From Variovorax davisae (GTDB taxonomy: Bacteria > Pseudomonadota > Gammaproteobacteria > Burkholderiales > Burkholderiaceae_C), in NCBI RefSeq assembly GCF_030316845.1, contig NZ_JASZYS010000023.1, positions 24,031-88,030 of the forward strand: DNA of 64,000 bases. Direction: 5' to 3'. A program made the translations under genes and the position numbers. The notes under the pieces were generated by a model that saw only the letters and a program-made list of their open reading frames with translations, was not told the DNA's origin and made no database searches. Below, piece by piece: positions 25,422 to 36,265 of this stretch (position 1 is its first letter; each line of letters starts with the position of its first letter).

Positions 25422-26347
25422 GCGGCGATCTTAGGGCCAGTTTCCTGCGCCTGGAGCGCCGCGAACCTGAGCGCCAGGAAGTCCACCAGCGCCCGCACCC
25501 GTGCCGGCACGAAGCGGCCGCTCGGCAGCAGCGCATGCAGCGGATAGGGCTCGGTGTCCCAGTCGGGCAGCAGATGCACCAGGGCGCCCGAGGCGACGTC
25601 GCGCTGCAGGTCGAGCGCGGACTTCAGGGTGATGCCGTGCCCGGCCAGGGCCCATTCGCGCGCCAGCGAAGCATCGTCGACCACCCGGTCGCCGTCGACC
25701 CGGACCTCGGTCCAGTGGCCATGGCGGCCGAAGCGCCACAGCCGCTGGCGCCGGCCGCCGCGGTGGAAGGTGAGGCAGTTGTGCTGCAGCAGGTCTTGCG
25801 GCGTCTGCGGCGCCGGATGGCGGCGCAGGTAGTCGGGCGAGGCGCACAGCGCCGGCCGCGAGTCGGCGAGCCGCCGCGCCACCAGCCGCGAGTCGGCCAA
25901 GGGCCCGTAGCGCAAGGCGAGGTCGACCTCGTCGCGCATGACGTCGAGCGGGCGGTCGCCGACCGACAGCGCGAGTTGCAGGCCCGGGTGCAGCGCGAGG
26001 AAGTCGTCGAACCAGGGCAGCAAGGTGACCCGGGTCAGGTCCGACGGCGCCGCCAGCCGCACCGTGCCGACCAGCGCGCCGCGATCGGCCTGCACCAGCG
26101 ATTCGCCCTCGGCCAGCAGCTCGAAGGCGCGCACCGCGTAGTCGAGCAGGGTCTGGCCTTGGGGCGTCAGCCGCATGGCCCGGGTCGAGCGCTCGAACAG
26201 GCGCGCGCCGAGCTGCGACTCGAGCCGCTTGAGCGTCGCGCTGGCCGCCGCCGGCGTGATGCCGAGCGCCGCGGCGGCCGCCGTGAGGGTGCCGCCGCGG
26301 GCCGTGTGGACCAGCACCTGCAGGTCGGCGATATTTTCAATTTTCAT
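25418..26347 (-). CDS. LysR-family transcriptional regulator
   Basis: 309 residues. An N-terminal winged helix (about 1-60: GTLTAAAAALGITPAAASAT, then LESQLGARLFER) precedes a type 2 periplasmic-binding-like effector domain (about 90-300). It is divergent from the quinone-oxidoreductase-like gene across 85 bp, the usual arrangement for a LysR activator of that neighbour, and is co-transcribed with the creatininase. Confidence 0.93.
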   Translation of the reverse strand: MKIENIADLQVLVHTARGGTLTAAAAALGITPAAASATLKRLESQLGARLFERSTRAMRLTPQGQTLLDYAVRAFELLAEGESLVQADRGALVGTVRLAAPSDLTRVTLLPWFDDFLALHPGLQLALSVGDRPLDVMRDEVDLALRYGPLADSRLVARRLADSRPALCASPDYLRRHPAPQTPQDLLQHNCLTFHRGGRRQRLWRFGRHGHWTEVRVDGDRVVDDASLAREWALAGHGITLKSALDLQRDVASGALVHLLPDWDTEPYPLHALLPSGRFVPARVRALVDFLALRFAALQAQETGPKIAA

Positions 26348-26432
26348 TTGAAAGTGAAGCTTTCCTTAGGCCTCTTATCAATTTCTGATTGCCACTCTAC
26401 ATTGCGCTTGTCGCAACGATCAAGGAAACCTC

Positions 26433-27443
26433 ATGAAAGCCGTCGGCTACCGCCAGTCCCTCCCCATCGACAACCCCGCCGCGCTCGAGGACCTCGAGCT
26501 GCCGGCCCCGAGGCCGGGCGAGCGCGACCTGCTGGTGCGGGTGCGCGCGATCTCGGTCAATCCGGTCGACACCAAGGTGCGCCGCAATGCCGCCCCCGAC
26601 GCCGGCCAGGCCAAGGTGCTGGGCTGGGACGCCGTCGGCACGGTCGAGGCGGTGGGCGGCGCCGTCACGCAGTTCAAGCCCGGCGACCGCGTCTACTACG
26701 CCGGCTCGATCGTGCGCCCCGGCGCCAACAGCGAACTGCACACGGTCGACGAGCGCATCACGGCGCTGGCGCCGCGCAGCCTCGACGACGCCCAGGCGGC
26801 GGCGCTGCCGCTGACCACCCTCACGGCCTATGAACTGCTGTTCGACCGCCTGGGCGTCCCGCAGGGCGGCGGCGCCGGCCAGACCCTGTTGATCGTCGGC
26901 GGCGCCGGCGGCGTCGGCTCGATCCTGATCCAGCTGGCGCGCCAGCTGACGCAGCTGCGCGTGATCGCCACCGCCTCGCGTCCCGAAACCCGCGCCTGGT
27001 GCCTCGAACTCGGCGCCCACGCCGTGATCGACCATTCGAAGCCGCTGGCCGGCGAACTGAAGGCGGCCGGCATCGGCGAGGTCGAGATGGTGGCCAGCCT
27101 GACGCAGACCGGCCAGCACTACGCGCAGATCATCGAAAGCCTGCAGCCGCAGGGCCGGATGGCGGTGATCGACGACCTGCCGGTGCTCGACGCCATGGCC
27201 CTCAAGACCAAGTGCATCTCGCTGCACTGGGAAATGATGTTCACCCGATCGCGCTTCGAGACCGCCGACATGGCGCGCCAGGGCGAACTGCTGGCCGAGG
27301 TGGCGCAGCTGGTCGATGCCGGCCGCATCCGCACCACGGCCAACGCCAGCTTCGGCACCATCAACGCCGCCAACCTGCGCCGGGCCCACGCGCTGATCGA
27401 GAGCGGGAAGGCGCAGGGGAAGGTGGTGCTGGCGGGTTTCTAG
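26433..27443 (+). CDS. Zinc-type alcohol dehydrogenase-like / quinone oxidoreductase family protein
   Basis: 336 residues. It has a GroES-like N-terminal domain (ISVNPVDTKVRRN about 39-51) and a Rossmann domain with LLIVGGAGGVGSILIQLA (about 150-167) for NADPH. It lacks the structural zinc cysteine loop of classical alcohol dehydrogenases, so it is probably a zinc-independent quinone or enone reductase (COG0604 type). An AAGGAA Shine-Dalgarno lies about seven bases before the ATG. Likely regulated by the divergent LysR. Confidence 0.9.
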   Translation: MKAVGYRQSLPIDNPAALEDLELPAPRPGERDLLVRVRAISVNPVDTKVRRNAAPDAGQAKVLGWDAVGTVEAVGGAVTQFKPGDRVYYAGSIVRPGANSELHTVDERITALAPRSLDDAQAAALPLTTLTAYELLFDRLGVPQGGGAGQTLLIVGGAGGVGSILIQLARQLTQLRVIATASRPETRAWCLELGAHAVIDHSKPLAGELKAAGIGEVEMVASLTQTGQHYAQIIESLQPQGRMAVIDDLPVLDAMALKTKCISLHWEMMFTRSRFETADMARQGELLAEVAQLVDAGRIRTTANASFGTINAANLRRAHALIESGKAQGKVVLAGF

Positions 27444-28787
<1,344 letters not shown>

Positions 28788-28885
28788 GGCGCCATCCTGC
28801 CCGCCGCGCATCGCCGCCGTTGTCGGCTGTGGGCGCTTTCGGGCGTGGTCCGGGTGCCCCGCGGCCGCGCCGCTACCATCGGGCC

Positions 28886-29632
28886 ATGACCGAAGACCTG
28901 TTCCGCTGCGATGCCTACCTGCGCGACTGCGAGGCCCTCGTGGTCGCCGCCGACGAAGGCGGCATCGTGCTCGACCGCACCGTGTTCTATCCGCTGGGCG
29001 GCGGCCAGGCCGGCGACAGCGGCCGGCTGCTGCTGGCCGACGGCCGCCAGATCGCGATCGCCGACACCCGCAAGGCCAAAGATGCCGAAGGCAAGCCCAC
29101 CGACCGCATCGTCCACGTCCCGGCCGCGGGCCAGGAGGCCCTGGTCGCCGCGCTGCAGCCCGGCGTGCGGGTCACGGCCGCGATCGACTGGGAGCGCCGT
29201 CACAAGCTGATGCGCTTCCACACCGCCACCCACCTGCTGTGCCACCTGGTGCCGCAGCCGGTCAACGGCTGCTCGATCACGCCCGACTACGCGCGGCTCG
29301 ATTTCCACATGACCGACCCGCTCGACAAGGAAGCCCTGACGGCCGGCCTGGCGCGGCTGGTGGCGGCGGCCCATCCGCTGGTGGTCGGCGCCATCAGCGA
29401 CGCCGAGCTGGACGCCAACCCGGCCCTGGTCAAGAGCATGAGCGTGCAGCCGCCGCGCGGCACCGGCACGGTCCGCACGATCCGCATCGGCAGCGACGAC
29501 CAGGCCATCGATTTCCAGCCCTGCGGCGGCACCCACGTGGCGAACACCGGCGAGATCGGTGCCGTGGTGGTCACCAAGATCGAGAAGAAGAGCGCCAACA
29601 GCCGGCGCGTGGTGCTGGGATGGGGCGGATGA
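28886..29632 (+). CDS. AlaX-type alanyl-tRNA editing protein
   Basis: 248 residues, the size of AlaX-M proteins. It has the zinc-binding editing motifs HTATHLL (about 111-117) and CGGTHV (about 213-218), found in the editing domain of AlaRS. It hydrolyses mischarged Ser- or Gly-tRNA(Ala) in trans. Start ATG 28886 is followed directly by the beta-barrel motif FYPLGGGQAGDSG. It is divergent from the sorbosone-dehydrogenase-like gene and 40 bp upstream of dsbD. Confidence 0.93.
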   Translation: MTEDLFRCDAYLRDCEALVVAADEGGIVLDRTVFYPLGGGQAGDSGRLLLADGRQIAIADTRKAKDAEGKPTDRIVHVPAAGQEALVAALQPGVRVTAAIDWERRHKLMRFHTATHLLCHLVPQPVNGCSITPDYARLDFHMTDPLDKEALTAGLARLVAAAHPLVVGAISDAELDANPALVKSMSVQPPRGTGTVRTIRIGSDDQAIDFQPCGGTHVANTGEIGAVVVTKIEKKSANSRRVVLGWGG

Positions 29633-29671
29633 GCCGGAACTTCGCCACGCGGGCCCGCTCCGACTGACGGC

Positions 29672-31855
29672 ATGTCCCTCCTTTCCCGATTCCGCCTCGC
29701 GGCCTTCCTCTGCGCCAGCCTCGCGGCCTGCCTGCCGGCCTGGGCCCAGCTGTCCGCCAGGACCGGCCCGGTGGTCACCACCCCGCACGTGCGGGCCGAA
29801 CTCGTCGCCCACGCCCCCGACGGCGTGTCGCCCGGCGCGCCGCTCTGGGTCGGGCTGCAGATCGCGCACCAGCCCGGCTGGCACACCTACTGGAAGAACG
29901 CGGGCGACTCCGGCCTGCCGACCGAACTGGCATGGTCGCTGCCGGCGGGCATTTCCAGCGGCGACATCGCCTGGCCCGTGCCGCGCAAGATCCCGATCGG
30001 CAACCTGGCCAACTACGGCTACGAGAACACGGTGCTGCTGCCGGTGCCGCTGACCGTCGGCGCCGACTTCAGGCCGCCAGCGGCGCTCACCGGCGCGGCC
30101 GAGATGGAGGTGCGGCTCAAGGCCTCCTGGCTGGTGTGCAGCAAGGAATGCATTCCCGAAGACGGCGAGTTCCTGCTCAAGCTGCCGCTGCAGGGCTCGA
30201 CGGCACTGCACAAGGCGGATTTCGACGCCGCGCTGGCCGCCCAGCCCGCCGCGCTGGCGCCGCCGGGCCGGATCACCATCGACGGCAACCAGCTGCAGGT
30301 GCGTCTCGACGGCCTGCCCGCCGCCGCCCAGGGCAAGTCCCTGGAGTTCTTCCCCGAAACCCCCGAGGTGATCCGCACCGGCGCCGTGCTGGGACAGGAC
30401 TGGACCCAGGCCTGGCAGGGCGATGCCTGGACCGCCACGATCCCGCTGGCCGACCAGCGCAGCGCCAGCCCCAGCGTCATGCCGGTGGTGGTGGCCCTCG
30501 CCGAAGCCGATCGCCAGCCCGGCCAGCCGCCCGCCTGGCGCGCCGAGGCGCCGGTGGCCGGCAGCTGGCCGGCCGTCGCGGCGCCGGCCCAGGTGTCGCC
30601 GGCGCTGAAGGCCGCGCTCGAGGCCAATGCCGCGCCGCGGCCGGCAGCGCCCTCGGCCGGCTTCGCCGCCGCCCTGCTCGGCGCGCTGATCGGCGGCCTG
30701 CTGCTGAACCTGATGCCCTGCGTCTTTCCGGTGCTGGCGATCAAGGTGCTGGGTTTCACGCGCCATGCCGACGACCGCCGCGCCCACCGGCTGGCGGCCC
30801 TGGCCTACACCGGCGGCGTGGTCCTGTCCTTCCTGGCCCTGGGCGGCGCGATGCTGGCGCTGCGGGCCGCCGGCGCCCAGCTCGGCTGGGGCTTCCAGCT
30901 GCAGTCGCCCGCGGTGGTGGCGGCCCTGGCCGCGCTGTTCACGCTGATCGGGCTCAACCTGGCCGGCCTGTTCGAGTTCGGCCGCATGGCGCCGGCATCG
31001 CTCGGGGCGGTGCAGGCCCGCCATCCGGTGGCCAACGACTTCCTGTCGGGCGTGCTGGCAGTGGTGGTCGCATCGCCCTGCACCGCGCCCTTCATGGGCG
31101 CCTCGCTGGGTTTCGCGATCGCCCTGCCCGCCGGCCAGGCGCTGCTGATGTTCGCGGTGCTCGGCCTCGGCCTGGCGCTGCCCTACCTGGCGGCCGGCTT
31201 CGTGCCCGCCGTGGCCCGGCTGCTGCCCAGGCCGGGCGCGTGGATGAACACGCTGCGCCGCCTGCTCGCGTTCCCGATGTTCGCCACGGTCGCCTGGCTG
31301 GTCTGGGTGCTGGGGCAGCAGAGCGGCATCGATGGCGCCGGCGCCCTGCTGGGCCTGCTGGTGGGCCTGGCGGCCATCGCCTGGAGCCTGACCCTGCGCG
31401 GCCGCACCCGCCTGGTGCTGGCCAGCCTGACGGTCGCCCTCACGGCGGTGCTGGCCGGCGCCATCGGCGGCCATGTCGTGCGGCCGGTCGAACCGGCGGC
31501 GACGGCCGCGGCGGGCCAGCGCTGGCAGCCCTGGTCGGCCGAGCGCGCCAGCGCCCTGACGGCGGCCGGGCAGCCGGTGTTCATCGACTTCACGGCCGCC
31601 TGGTGCGTGACCTGCCAGTACAACAAGCGCAGCACGCTGGCCGACGCCGAGGTGCTGGCCGACTTCGATGCCCGCCGGGTGGCGCTGCTGCGCGCCGACT
31701 GGACCCGGCGCGATCCGGCCATCACCGAGGCGCTGACGGCCCTGGGCCGCAGCGGCGTGCCGGTCTACGTGTTGCAGGCCCCCGGCCAACCGCCCATGGT
31801 GCTGACCGAGATCCTGGGCAAGAATGAACTGCGCGAAGCACTGGCCCGGCTTTGA
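29672..31855 (+). CDS. dsbD: DsbD-family thiol:disulfide interchange protein
   Basis: 727 residues. A signal peptide (about 1-25, ending AWA) precedes an N-terminal DsbD alpha-like domain with the cysteine pair in VCSKECIPE (about 155-161), a membrane domain of about eight segments with C350 and C470 (LMPCVFP, SPCTAPF), and a C-terminal thioredoxin domain with WCVTC (C645 and C648). It moves electrons from cytoplasmic thioredoxin to periplasmic proteins. Its longer N-terminal domain is nearer the ScsB group than E. coli DsbD. The next gene encodes an exported peroxiredoxin-like protein, a plausible electron acceptor. Confidence 0.92.
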   Translation: MSLLSRFRLAAFLCASLAACLPAWAQLSARTGPVVTTPHVRAELVAHAPDGVSPGAPLWVGLQIAHQPGWHTYWKNAGDSGLPTELAWSLPAGISSGDIAWPVPRKIPIGNLANYGYENTVLLPVPLTVGADFRPPAALTGAAEMEVRLKASWLVCSKECIPEDGEFLLKLPLQGSTALHKADFDAALAAQPAALAPPGRITIDGNQLQVRLDGLPAAAQGKSLEFFPETPEVIRTGAVLGQDWTQAWQGDAWTATIPLADQRSASPSVMPVVVALAEADRQPGQPPAWRAEAPVAGSWPAVAAPAQVSPALKAALEANAAPRPAAPSAGFAAALLGALIGGLLLNLMPCVFPVLAIKVLGFTRHADDRRAHRLAALAYTGGVVLSFLALGGAMLALRAAGAQLGWGFQLQSPAVVAALAALFTLIGLNLAGLFEFGRMAPASLGAVQARHPVANDFLSGVLAVVVASPCTAPFMGASLGFAIALPAGQALLMFAVLGLGLALPYLAAGFVPAVARLLPRPGAWMNTLRRLLAFPMFATVAWLVWVLGQQSGIDGAGALLGLLVGLAAIAWSLTLRGRTRLVLASLTVALTAVLAGAIGGHVVRPVEPAATAAAGQRWQPWSAERASALTAAGQPVFIDFTAAWCVTCQYNKRSTLADAEVLADFDARRVALLRADWTRRDPAITEALTALGRSGVPVYVLQAPGQPPMVLTEILGKNELREALARL

Positions 31856-31946
31856 CCCCGGGCTCTAACGGGTTGTCACATGGACATGAAGAATCCGTTC
31901 TAAGCTGTCGCGGTCATTGAGTATTTATTCAGGAGTCCCAGCCGAC

Positions 31947-32639
31947 ATGTCCACATCGTCCACCTCCGGCTCTCGTTCCTACCGTGCCGCGCGCGATGCC
32001 CGCGCGGCCCTCAGCCGGGCTTCGCGGCGCGCCATCATGACGGCCGCGGTGGCGCTGGGCGCCACCTTCATGCTCAACGCCCAGGCCGCCGCGGCGCCCG
32101 CGGTCGGCCAGCCGGCACCCGATTTCGTCGCCGTCGACACGGCCGGCACCCCGCACCGCCTGTCGGATTTCGCCGGCAAGTTCGTGGTCCTCGAATGGAC
32201 CAACCCGGGCTGCCCCTTCGTCGGCAAGCACTACGGCAGCGGCAACATGCCCGCCACCCAGAAGGCCGCCATCGCCAAGGGCGTGGTCTGGCTGTCCATC
32301 AACTCGACCGAGCGCGGCCACGGCGACTACCTGAAGCCGGAGGCGCTGGCGGCCTGGATGAAGGCGCAATCGGGCGCCCCCACCGCGCTGCTCATGGACG
32401 AGGACGGCGTCATCGGCCGCACCTACGGCGCGCGCACCACGCCCCACATCTTCATCGTCGACCCCAAGGGCACCCTGGTCTATGCCGGGGGCATCGACAG
32501 CGTGGCCTCGGCCCGCGCCGAGGACATCAAGAGCGCCACCAACTACGTCAACCAGGCCTTGGGCGAGGCGTTCGGCGGCAAGGCGATCAGCGCCGCGGCG
32601 ACCCGACCCTACGGCTGCTCGATCAAGTACAAGACCTGA
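31947..32639 (+). CDS. Exported peroxiredoxin/thioredoxin-like protein
   Basis: 230 residues from ATG 31947; the AGGAG upstream favours it over a TTG 30 bases earlier. A long basic N-region (about 1-30) and hydrophobic segment ending NAQAAAAP suggest a signal peptide with cleavage about 51. The AhpC/TSA fold holds a CPFV motif (C89) in NPGCPFVGKHYGSG. A second cysteine, C224, lies near the C-terminus and could form a disulfide with it. Proteins like this occur in PRX-like families. Downstream of dsbD by 91 bp, so DsbD may reduce it. Confidence 0.85.
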   Translation: MSTSSTSGSRSYRAARDARAALSRASRRAIMTAAVALGATFMLNAQAAAAPAVGQPAPDFVAVDTAGTPHRLSDFAGKFVVLEWTNPGCPFVGKHYGSGNMPATQKAAIAKGVVWLSINSTERGHGDYLKPEALAAWMKAQSGAPTALLMDEDGVIGRTYGARTTPHIFIVDPKGTLVYAGGIDSVASARAEDIKSATNYVNQALGEAFGGKAISAAATRPYGCSIKYKT

Positions 32640-32679
32640 GCCCCGCGGGCGCCGGGCAGGGCCCTGCGACAATCGGGGG

Positions 32680-33783
32680 ATGCCTTTCGCCCCCCTGAAG
32701 AACGACACCTTCCTGCGCGCCTGCTGGCGCCAGGCCACCGACCACACGCCCGTCTGGTTGATGCGCCAGGCCGGCCGCTACCTGCCCGAGTACCTGGCGA
32801 CCCGGGCCAAGGCCGGCAGCTTCATGGGCCTGGCCACCAACGTCGACCACGCGACCGAAGTCACGCTGCAGCCGCTGGAGCGCTTTCCGCTCGATGCCGC
32901 GATCCTGTTCTCCGACATCCTGACGGTACCCGACGCGATGGGGCTGGGCCTCTCGTTCGAGGCCGGCGAAGGCCCGCGCTTCGCGCGGCCGGTGCGCGAC
33001 GAGGCCGGCATCGACGCCCTGGCCGTGCCCGACATGGACAAGCTGCGCTACGTCTTCGACGCCGTCGCCTCGATCCGCCGCGCGCTCGACGGCCGGGTGC
33101 CGCTGATCGGTTTCTCGGGCAGCCCATGGACACTGGCCTGCTACATGGTCGAAGGCGCGGGGTCGAGCGACTACCGGCAGGTCAAGTCGCTGCTCTACAG
33201 CCGCCCCGACCTGATGCACCAGCTGCTCTCGGTCAATGCCGATGCCGTGGCCGCCTACCTGAATGCCCAGATCGACGCCGGCGCCCAGGCCGTGATGGTG
33301 TTCGACAGCTGGGGCGGCGTGCTGGCCGACGGCGCCTTCCAGGCCTTCAGCCTGGCCTACACGCAGCGCGTGCTGTCACAGCTGCGGCGCGACGGCGCCG
33401 ACGGCCAGCCGGTGCCGCGGATCGTGTTCACCAAGGGCGGCGGGCTCTGGCTCGAGGACATGCAGCCGCTCGACTGCGAGGTGCTGGGCCTGGACTGGAC
33501 CGTGAATCTCGGGCAGGCCCGCGCGCGGGTCGGCGAAGGGCCCCGCGGCAAGGCCCTGCAGGGCAACATCGACCCCAACGTGCTGTTCGCGCCGCCGCGC
33601 CGGATCGAGGAAGAAGTGGCCAAGGTGCTGAACAGCTTCGGCCGCCCGCACACCGACCCCGACAGCACCGGCGCGACCCACGTGTTCAACCTCGGCCACG
33701 GGATCAGCCAGTTCACGCCGCCCGAGCATGTGGCGGCCCTGGTGGAAGCGGTGCATGCGCAGTCACGGATGCTGCGAGCCTGA
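32680..33783 (+). CDS. hemE: Uroporphyrinogen decarboxylase
   Basis: 367 residues, standard length. The signature MRQAGRYLPEY (about 28-38) and the catalytic Asp region ILFSDILTVPDAMG are intact, as are GFSGSPWTLACYMVEG and ALQGNIDPNVL. It converts uroporphyrinogen III to coproporphyrinogen III in haem synthesis. It is followed after a 371-bp gap by priA, a pairing seen in other Burkholderiales near the replication origin. Confidence 0.97.
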   Translation: MPFAPLKNDTFLRACWRQATDHTPVWLMRQAGRYLPEYLATRAKAGSFMGLATNVDHATEVTLQPLERFPLDAAILFSDILTVPDAMGLGLSFEAGEGPRFARPVRDEAGIDALAVPDMDKLRYVFDAVASIRRALDGRVPLIGFSGSPWTLACYMVEGAGSSDYRQVKSLLYSRPDLMHQLLSVNADAVAAYLNAQIDAGAQAVMVFDSWGGVLADGAFQAFSLAYTQRVLSQLRRDGADGQPVPRIVFTKGGGLWLEDMQPLDCEVLGLDWTVNLGQARARVGEGPRGKALQGNIDPNVLFAPPRRIEEEVAKVLNSFGRPHTDPDSTGATHVFNLGHGISQFTPPEHVAALVEAVHAQSRMLRA

Positions 33784-33863
33784 GCGTTTTGTTATGACTT
33801 GTAAGTACCTGAGAACGGCTGTCTGGCGTTTGTCAAGCGCCAAAAGCGTAAGGAGGGACTGAC

Positions 33864-33872
33864 TTATGCACA
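33864..33872 (+). promoter_or_regulatory. DnaA-box match
   Basis: TTATGCACA fits the DnaA consensus TTATNCACA exactly. It lies 8 bp after an AGGAGG sequence that has no downstream gene. Single matches are common by chance, but a second perfect box lies 187 bp away in the same AT-richer gap. Confidence 0.45.
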
Positions 33873-34050
33873 AAACAGCTGTTGCGGTGCGCAAAATCAT
33901 CCGAGTCGCGATCTGGCCTGCTCCTAAAGCGATAGCGAAGCTAAGTCATTGATTCATATAGGTTTTGAACTTTGCTTTTTTTGCGGGCATTCCAGCCGGA
34001 GCCTTGATTTTCAAGGGTTCGCGCCGTGTCGAGGCCTGATATCAACAAAG

Positions 34051-34059
34051 TTATCCACA
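34051..34059 (+). promoter_or_regulatory. DnaA-box match, R1 type
   Basis: TTATCCACA, with the flanks AAAG and GAAA typical of oriC and dnaA-promoter sites, is a high-affinity DnaA-box sequence about 100 bp before the priA start. Confidence 0.5.
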
Positions 34060-34154
34060 GAAACTCTGGATGTCCCGCAAAGCACTGGAAAATCAACGAC
34101 TTATGCTGTTTTGCTCAATTCCGCTTTAACAAACGTGCGAAGCCGGAAGCTGCC

Positions 34155-36248
34155 TTGAATTGGTGCATCGACGTCGCCGTACAAACTCCGGCGCACAGTG
34201 CACTAGGGGATGTACTTAGCTACACAAGCCCCGTGGCTGTGGCGCCGGGGGCACTGGTGCGCGTGCCACTGGGCCGCCGCGAGGTGCTGGGGGTGGCTTG
34301 GGCCGCGCGCAGCGCCGACGAGGACCCGGACGCGGCGATCGAACTCAAGCCGGTCGCCGGCGTGCTCGACGCGCTGCCGCCGCTCGGCGACGGCTGGCGC
34401 GACCTGGTCGCCTTCGCCGCCCGCTACTACCAGCGCTCCCTGGGCGAAATCGCGCTGGCCGCCCTGCCACCGCAGCTGCGCGACCTGAGCGCGGTCCAGC
34501 TGGCGCGGCGGCTCAAGCGCCAGGCCCCGGCTGCGGGCGGCGGCGCAGCGGCGCCGCCCGAGGTGGCGCTGACGGCCGAGCAGGCCGAGGCGCTGGCCCG
34601 CTTCGAGGTTGAGCCCGGCCCGTTCCTGCTGTACGGCAGCACCGGCAGCGGCAAGACCGAGGTCTACCTGCGCAGCGTGGCGACGCTGCTGGCGCGCGAG
34701 CCGGCGGCGCAGGCGCTGGTCATGGTGCCGGAGATCAACCTGACGCCGCAGCTCGAGGCCCGCTTCAAGGCCCGCTTCGGCGCCGACGCGGTGGTGTCCC
34801 TGCACAGCGGAATGACCAACCCCCAGCGGCTGGCGAGCTGGCTGGCGGCGCACGGCGGCGCGGCGCGCATCGTGCTCGGCACGCGGATGGCGGTGTTCGC
34901 CTCGATGCCGGCGCTGCGCCTGATCGTGGTCGACGAGGAGCACGACCCCAGCTACAAGCAACAGGAAGGGGCCCGCTACTCGGCCCGCGACCTGGCGGTG
35001 TGGCGCGGCCGCCGCGAAGGCGCCAAGGTGATCCTCGGCTCGGCCACGCCCTCGCTCGAAAGCTGGCACCGCAGCCGGCCGGCCGAGGGCGAGGATACCG
35101 GCGGCAGCTACCGGCGGCTGGCGATGCCGTCGCGCGTCGGCGCCGGCGCGCTGCCCGCGGTCCGGCTGGTCGACATGAACCTGCAGCCGCCGAAGACCGT
35201 GCTGTCGGGCGCGCTGCTCGACGCCATCGGCCAGCGCATCGCGCGCGGCGAACAGAGCATGGTGTTCCTGAACCGTCGCGGCTACGCGCCGGTGCTGGCC
35301 TGCGGCGACTGCGGCTGGAAGAGCGAATGCCCGCACTGCAGTGCCTTCCGCGTCTTCCACAAGATCGACCGCACGCTGCGCTGCCACCACTGCGGCTTCA
35401 CAGAGCGTGTGCCGCGCGCCTGCCCGGCCTGCGGCAACCCCGACATCGCCCCGGTCGGCCGAGGCACCGAACGGCTTGAAGAGCATCTCGGCGAGCTGTT
35501 CGCGCCGGTCCGGCGCCCCGACGGCAGCGCGGTGCGCATCGCGCGCATCGATGCCGACAGCACGCGCAAGCAGGGGGCGCTCGAATCGCAGCTGGCCGCG
35601 GTGCATGCCGGCGAGGTCGACGTGCTGGTGGGCACGCAGATGATCGCCAAGGGCCACGATTTCCGCCGCATCACGCTGGTGTCGGCGATCAATCCGGATG
35701 GCGCGCTGTTCTCCAGCGATTTCCGGGCTCCCGAGCGGCTGTTCGGCCTGCTGATGCAGTCGGCCGGCCGGGCCGGGCGCGATGCCGCCTATCTGACGGC
35801 GCAGCAAAGCAGCGCCGAGATGTGGATCCAGACCCACCATCCGCAGCATCCCTTGTTCTCGGCGCTGCGTCGCCACGACTATGCGGCCTTCGCCCAAGGC
35901 GAACTGGCGGAGCGCGTGGCCGCCGGCATGCCGCCCTTCGCCTTCCAGGCGCTGCTGCGGGCCGACGCCCGCACCCAGGAAGCCGCGCAGGCCTTCCTGA
36001 ACGCCGCCAGCAACGCCGCCGACGCCCTGCCCGGTGCCGACCGGGTCACGCGCTATCCGGCGGTGCCGTTGACGATCCAGCGGGTGGCGAACGTGGAGCG
36101 GGCGCAGATGCTGATAGAGAGCGGCTCGCGCGCCGCCTTGCAGAAGCTGCTGGCCGGGTGGCAGCCGCTGCTGCACGAGCTGCGCCGGCAACCCGAGGGG
36201 AAGGGCGTGATCCGCTGGCTGGTCGACGTGGATCCGCAGGCCATCTGA
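34155..36248 (+). CDS. priA: Primosomal protein N', replication restart helicase
   Basis: 697 residues from TTG 34155, chosen because recognisable PriA sequence starts with NWCIDVAVQTPAHSALG directly after it; a GTG at 34026 would add 43 unrelated residues from the low-GC gap. The DNA-binding N-terminal domain precedes a superfamily 2 helicase core with GSTGSGKTE (about 162-170) and DEEHD. Eight cysteines in paired CxxC motifs (CGDCGW, CPHC, CHHC, CPAC; about 385-435) form two zinc sites. The C-terminal helicase half and PriA C-terminal domain are complete. It restarts stalled replication forks by loading DnaB. Start not certain. Confidence 0.95.
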   Translation: MNWCIDVAVQTPAHSALGDVLSYTSPVAVAPGALVRVPLGRREVLGVAWAARSADEDPDAAIELKPVAGVLDALPPLGDGWRDLVAFAARYYQRSLGEIALAALPPQLRDLSAVQLARRLKRQAPAAGGGAAAPPEVALTAEQAEALARFEVEPGPFLLYGSTGSGKTEVYLRSVATLLAREPAAQALVMVPEINLTPQLEARFKARFGADAVVSLHSGMTNPQRLASWLAAHGGAARIVLGTRMAVFASMPALRLIVVDEEHDPSYKQQEGARYSARDLAVWRGRREGAKVILGSATPSLESWHRSRPAEGEDTGGSYRRLAMPSRVGAGALPAVRLVDMNLQPPKTVLSGALLDAIGQRIARGEQSMVFLNRRGYAPVLACGDCGWKSECPHCSAFRVFHKIDRTLRCHHCGFTERVPRACPACGNPDIAPVGRGTERLEEHLGELFAPVRRPDGSAVRIARIDADSTRKQGALESQLAAVHAGEVDVLVGTQMIAKGHDFRRITLVSAINPDGALFSSDFRAPERLFGLLMQSAGRAGRDAAYLTAQQSSAEMWIQTHHPQHPLFSALRRHDYAAFAQGELAERVAAGMPPFAFQALLRADARTQEAAQAFLNAASNAADALPGADRVTRYPAVPLTIQRVANVERAQMLIESGSRAALQKLLAGWQPLLHELRRQPEGKGVIRWLVDVDPQAI

Positions 36249-36265
36249 GACCTTTGCGGGACGGA

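Larger units (their letters stand above)
33784..34154. other. AT-richer gap between hemE and priA with DnaA-box matches
   Basis: 371 bp, clearly lower in GC than its flanks. Besides the two DnaA boxes listed separately, it contains an in-frame 5' extension of priA beginning at GTG 34026 with no recognisable protein similarity, which I treat as non-coding. No tRNA, terminator or other gene was found. Confidence 0.5.

Noticed and set aside
33784..34154. Chromosomal replication origin
   Set aside because: Only two DnaA boxes, and dnaA, dnaN, gyrB and rnpA are not nearby; more likely a regulatory or titration site.
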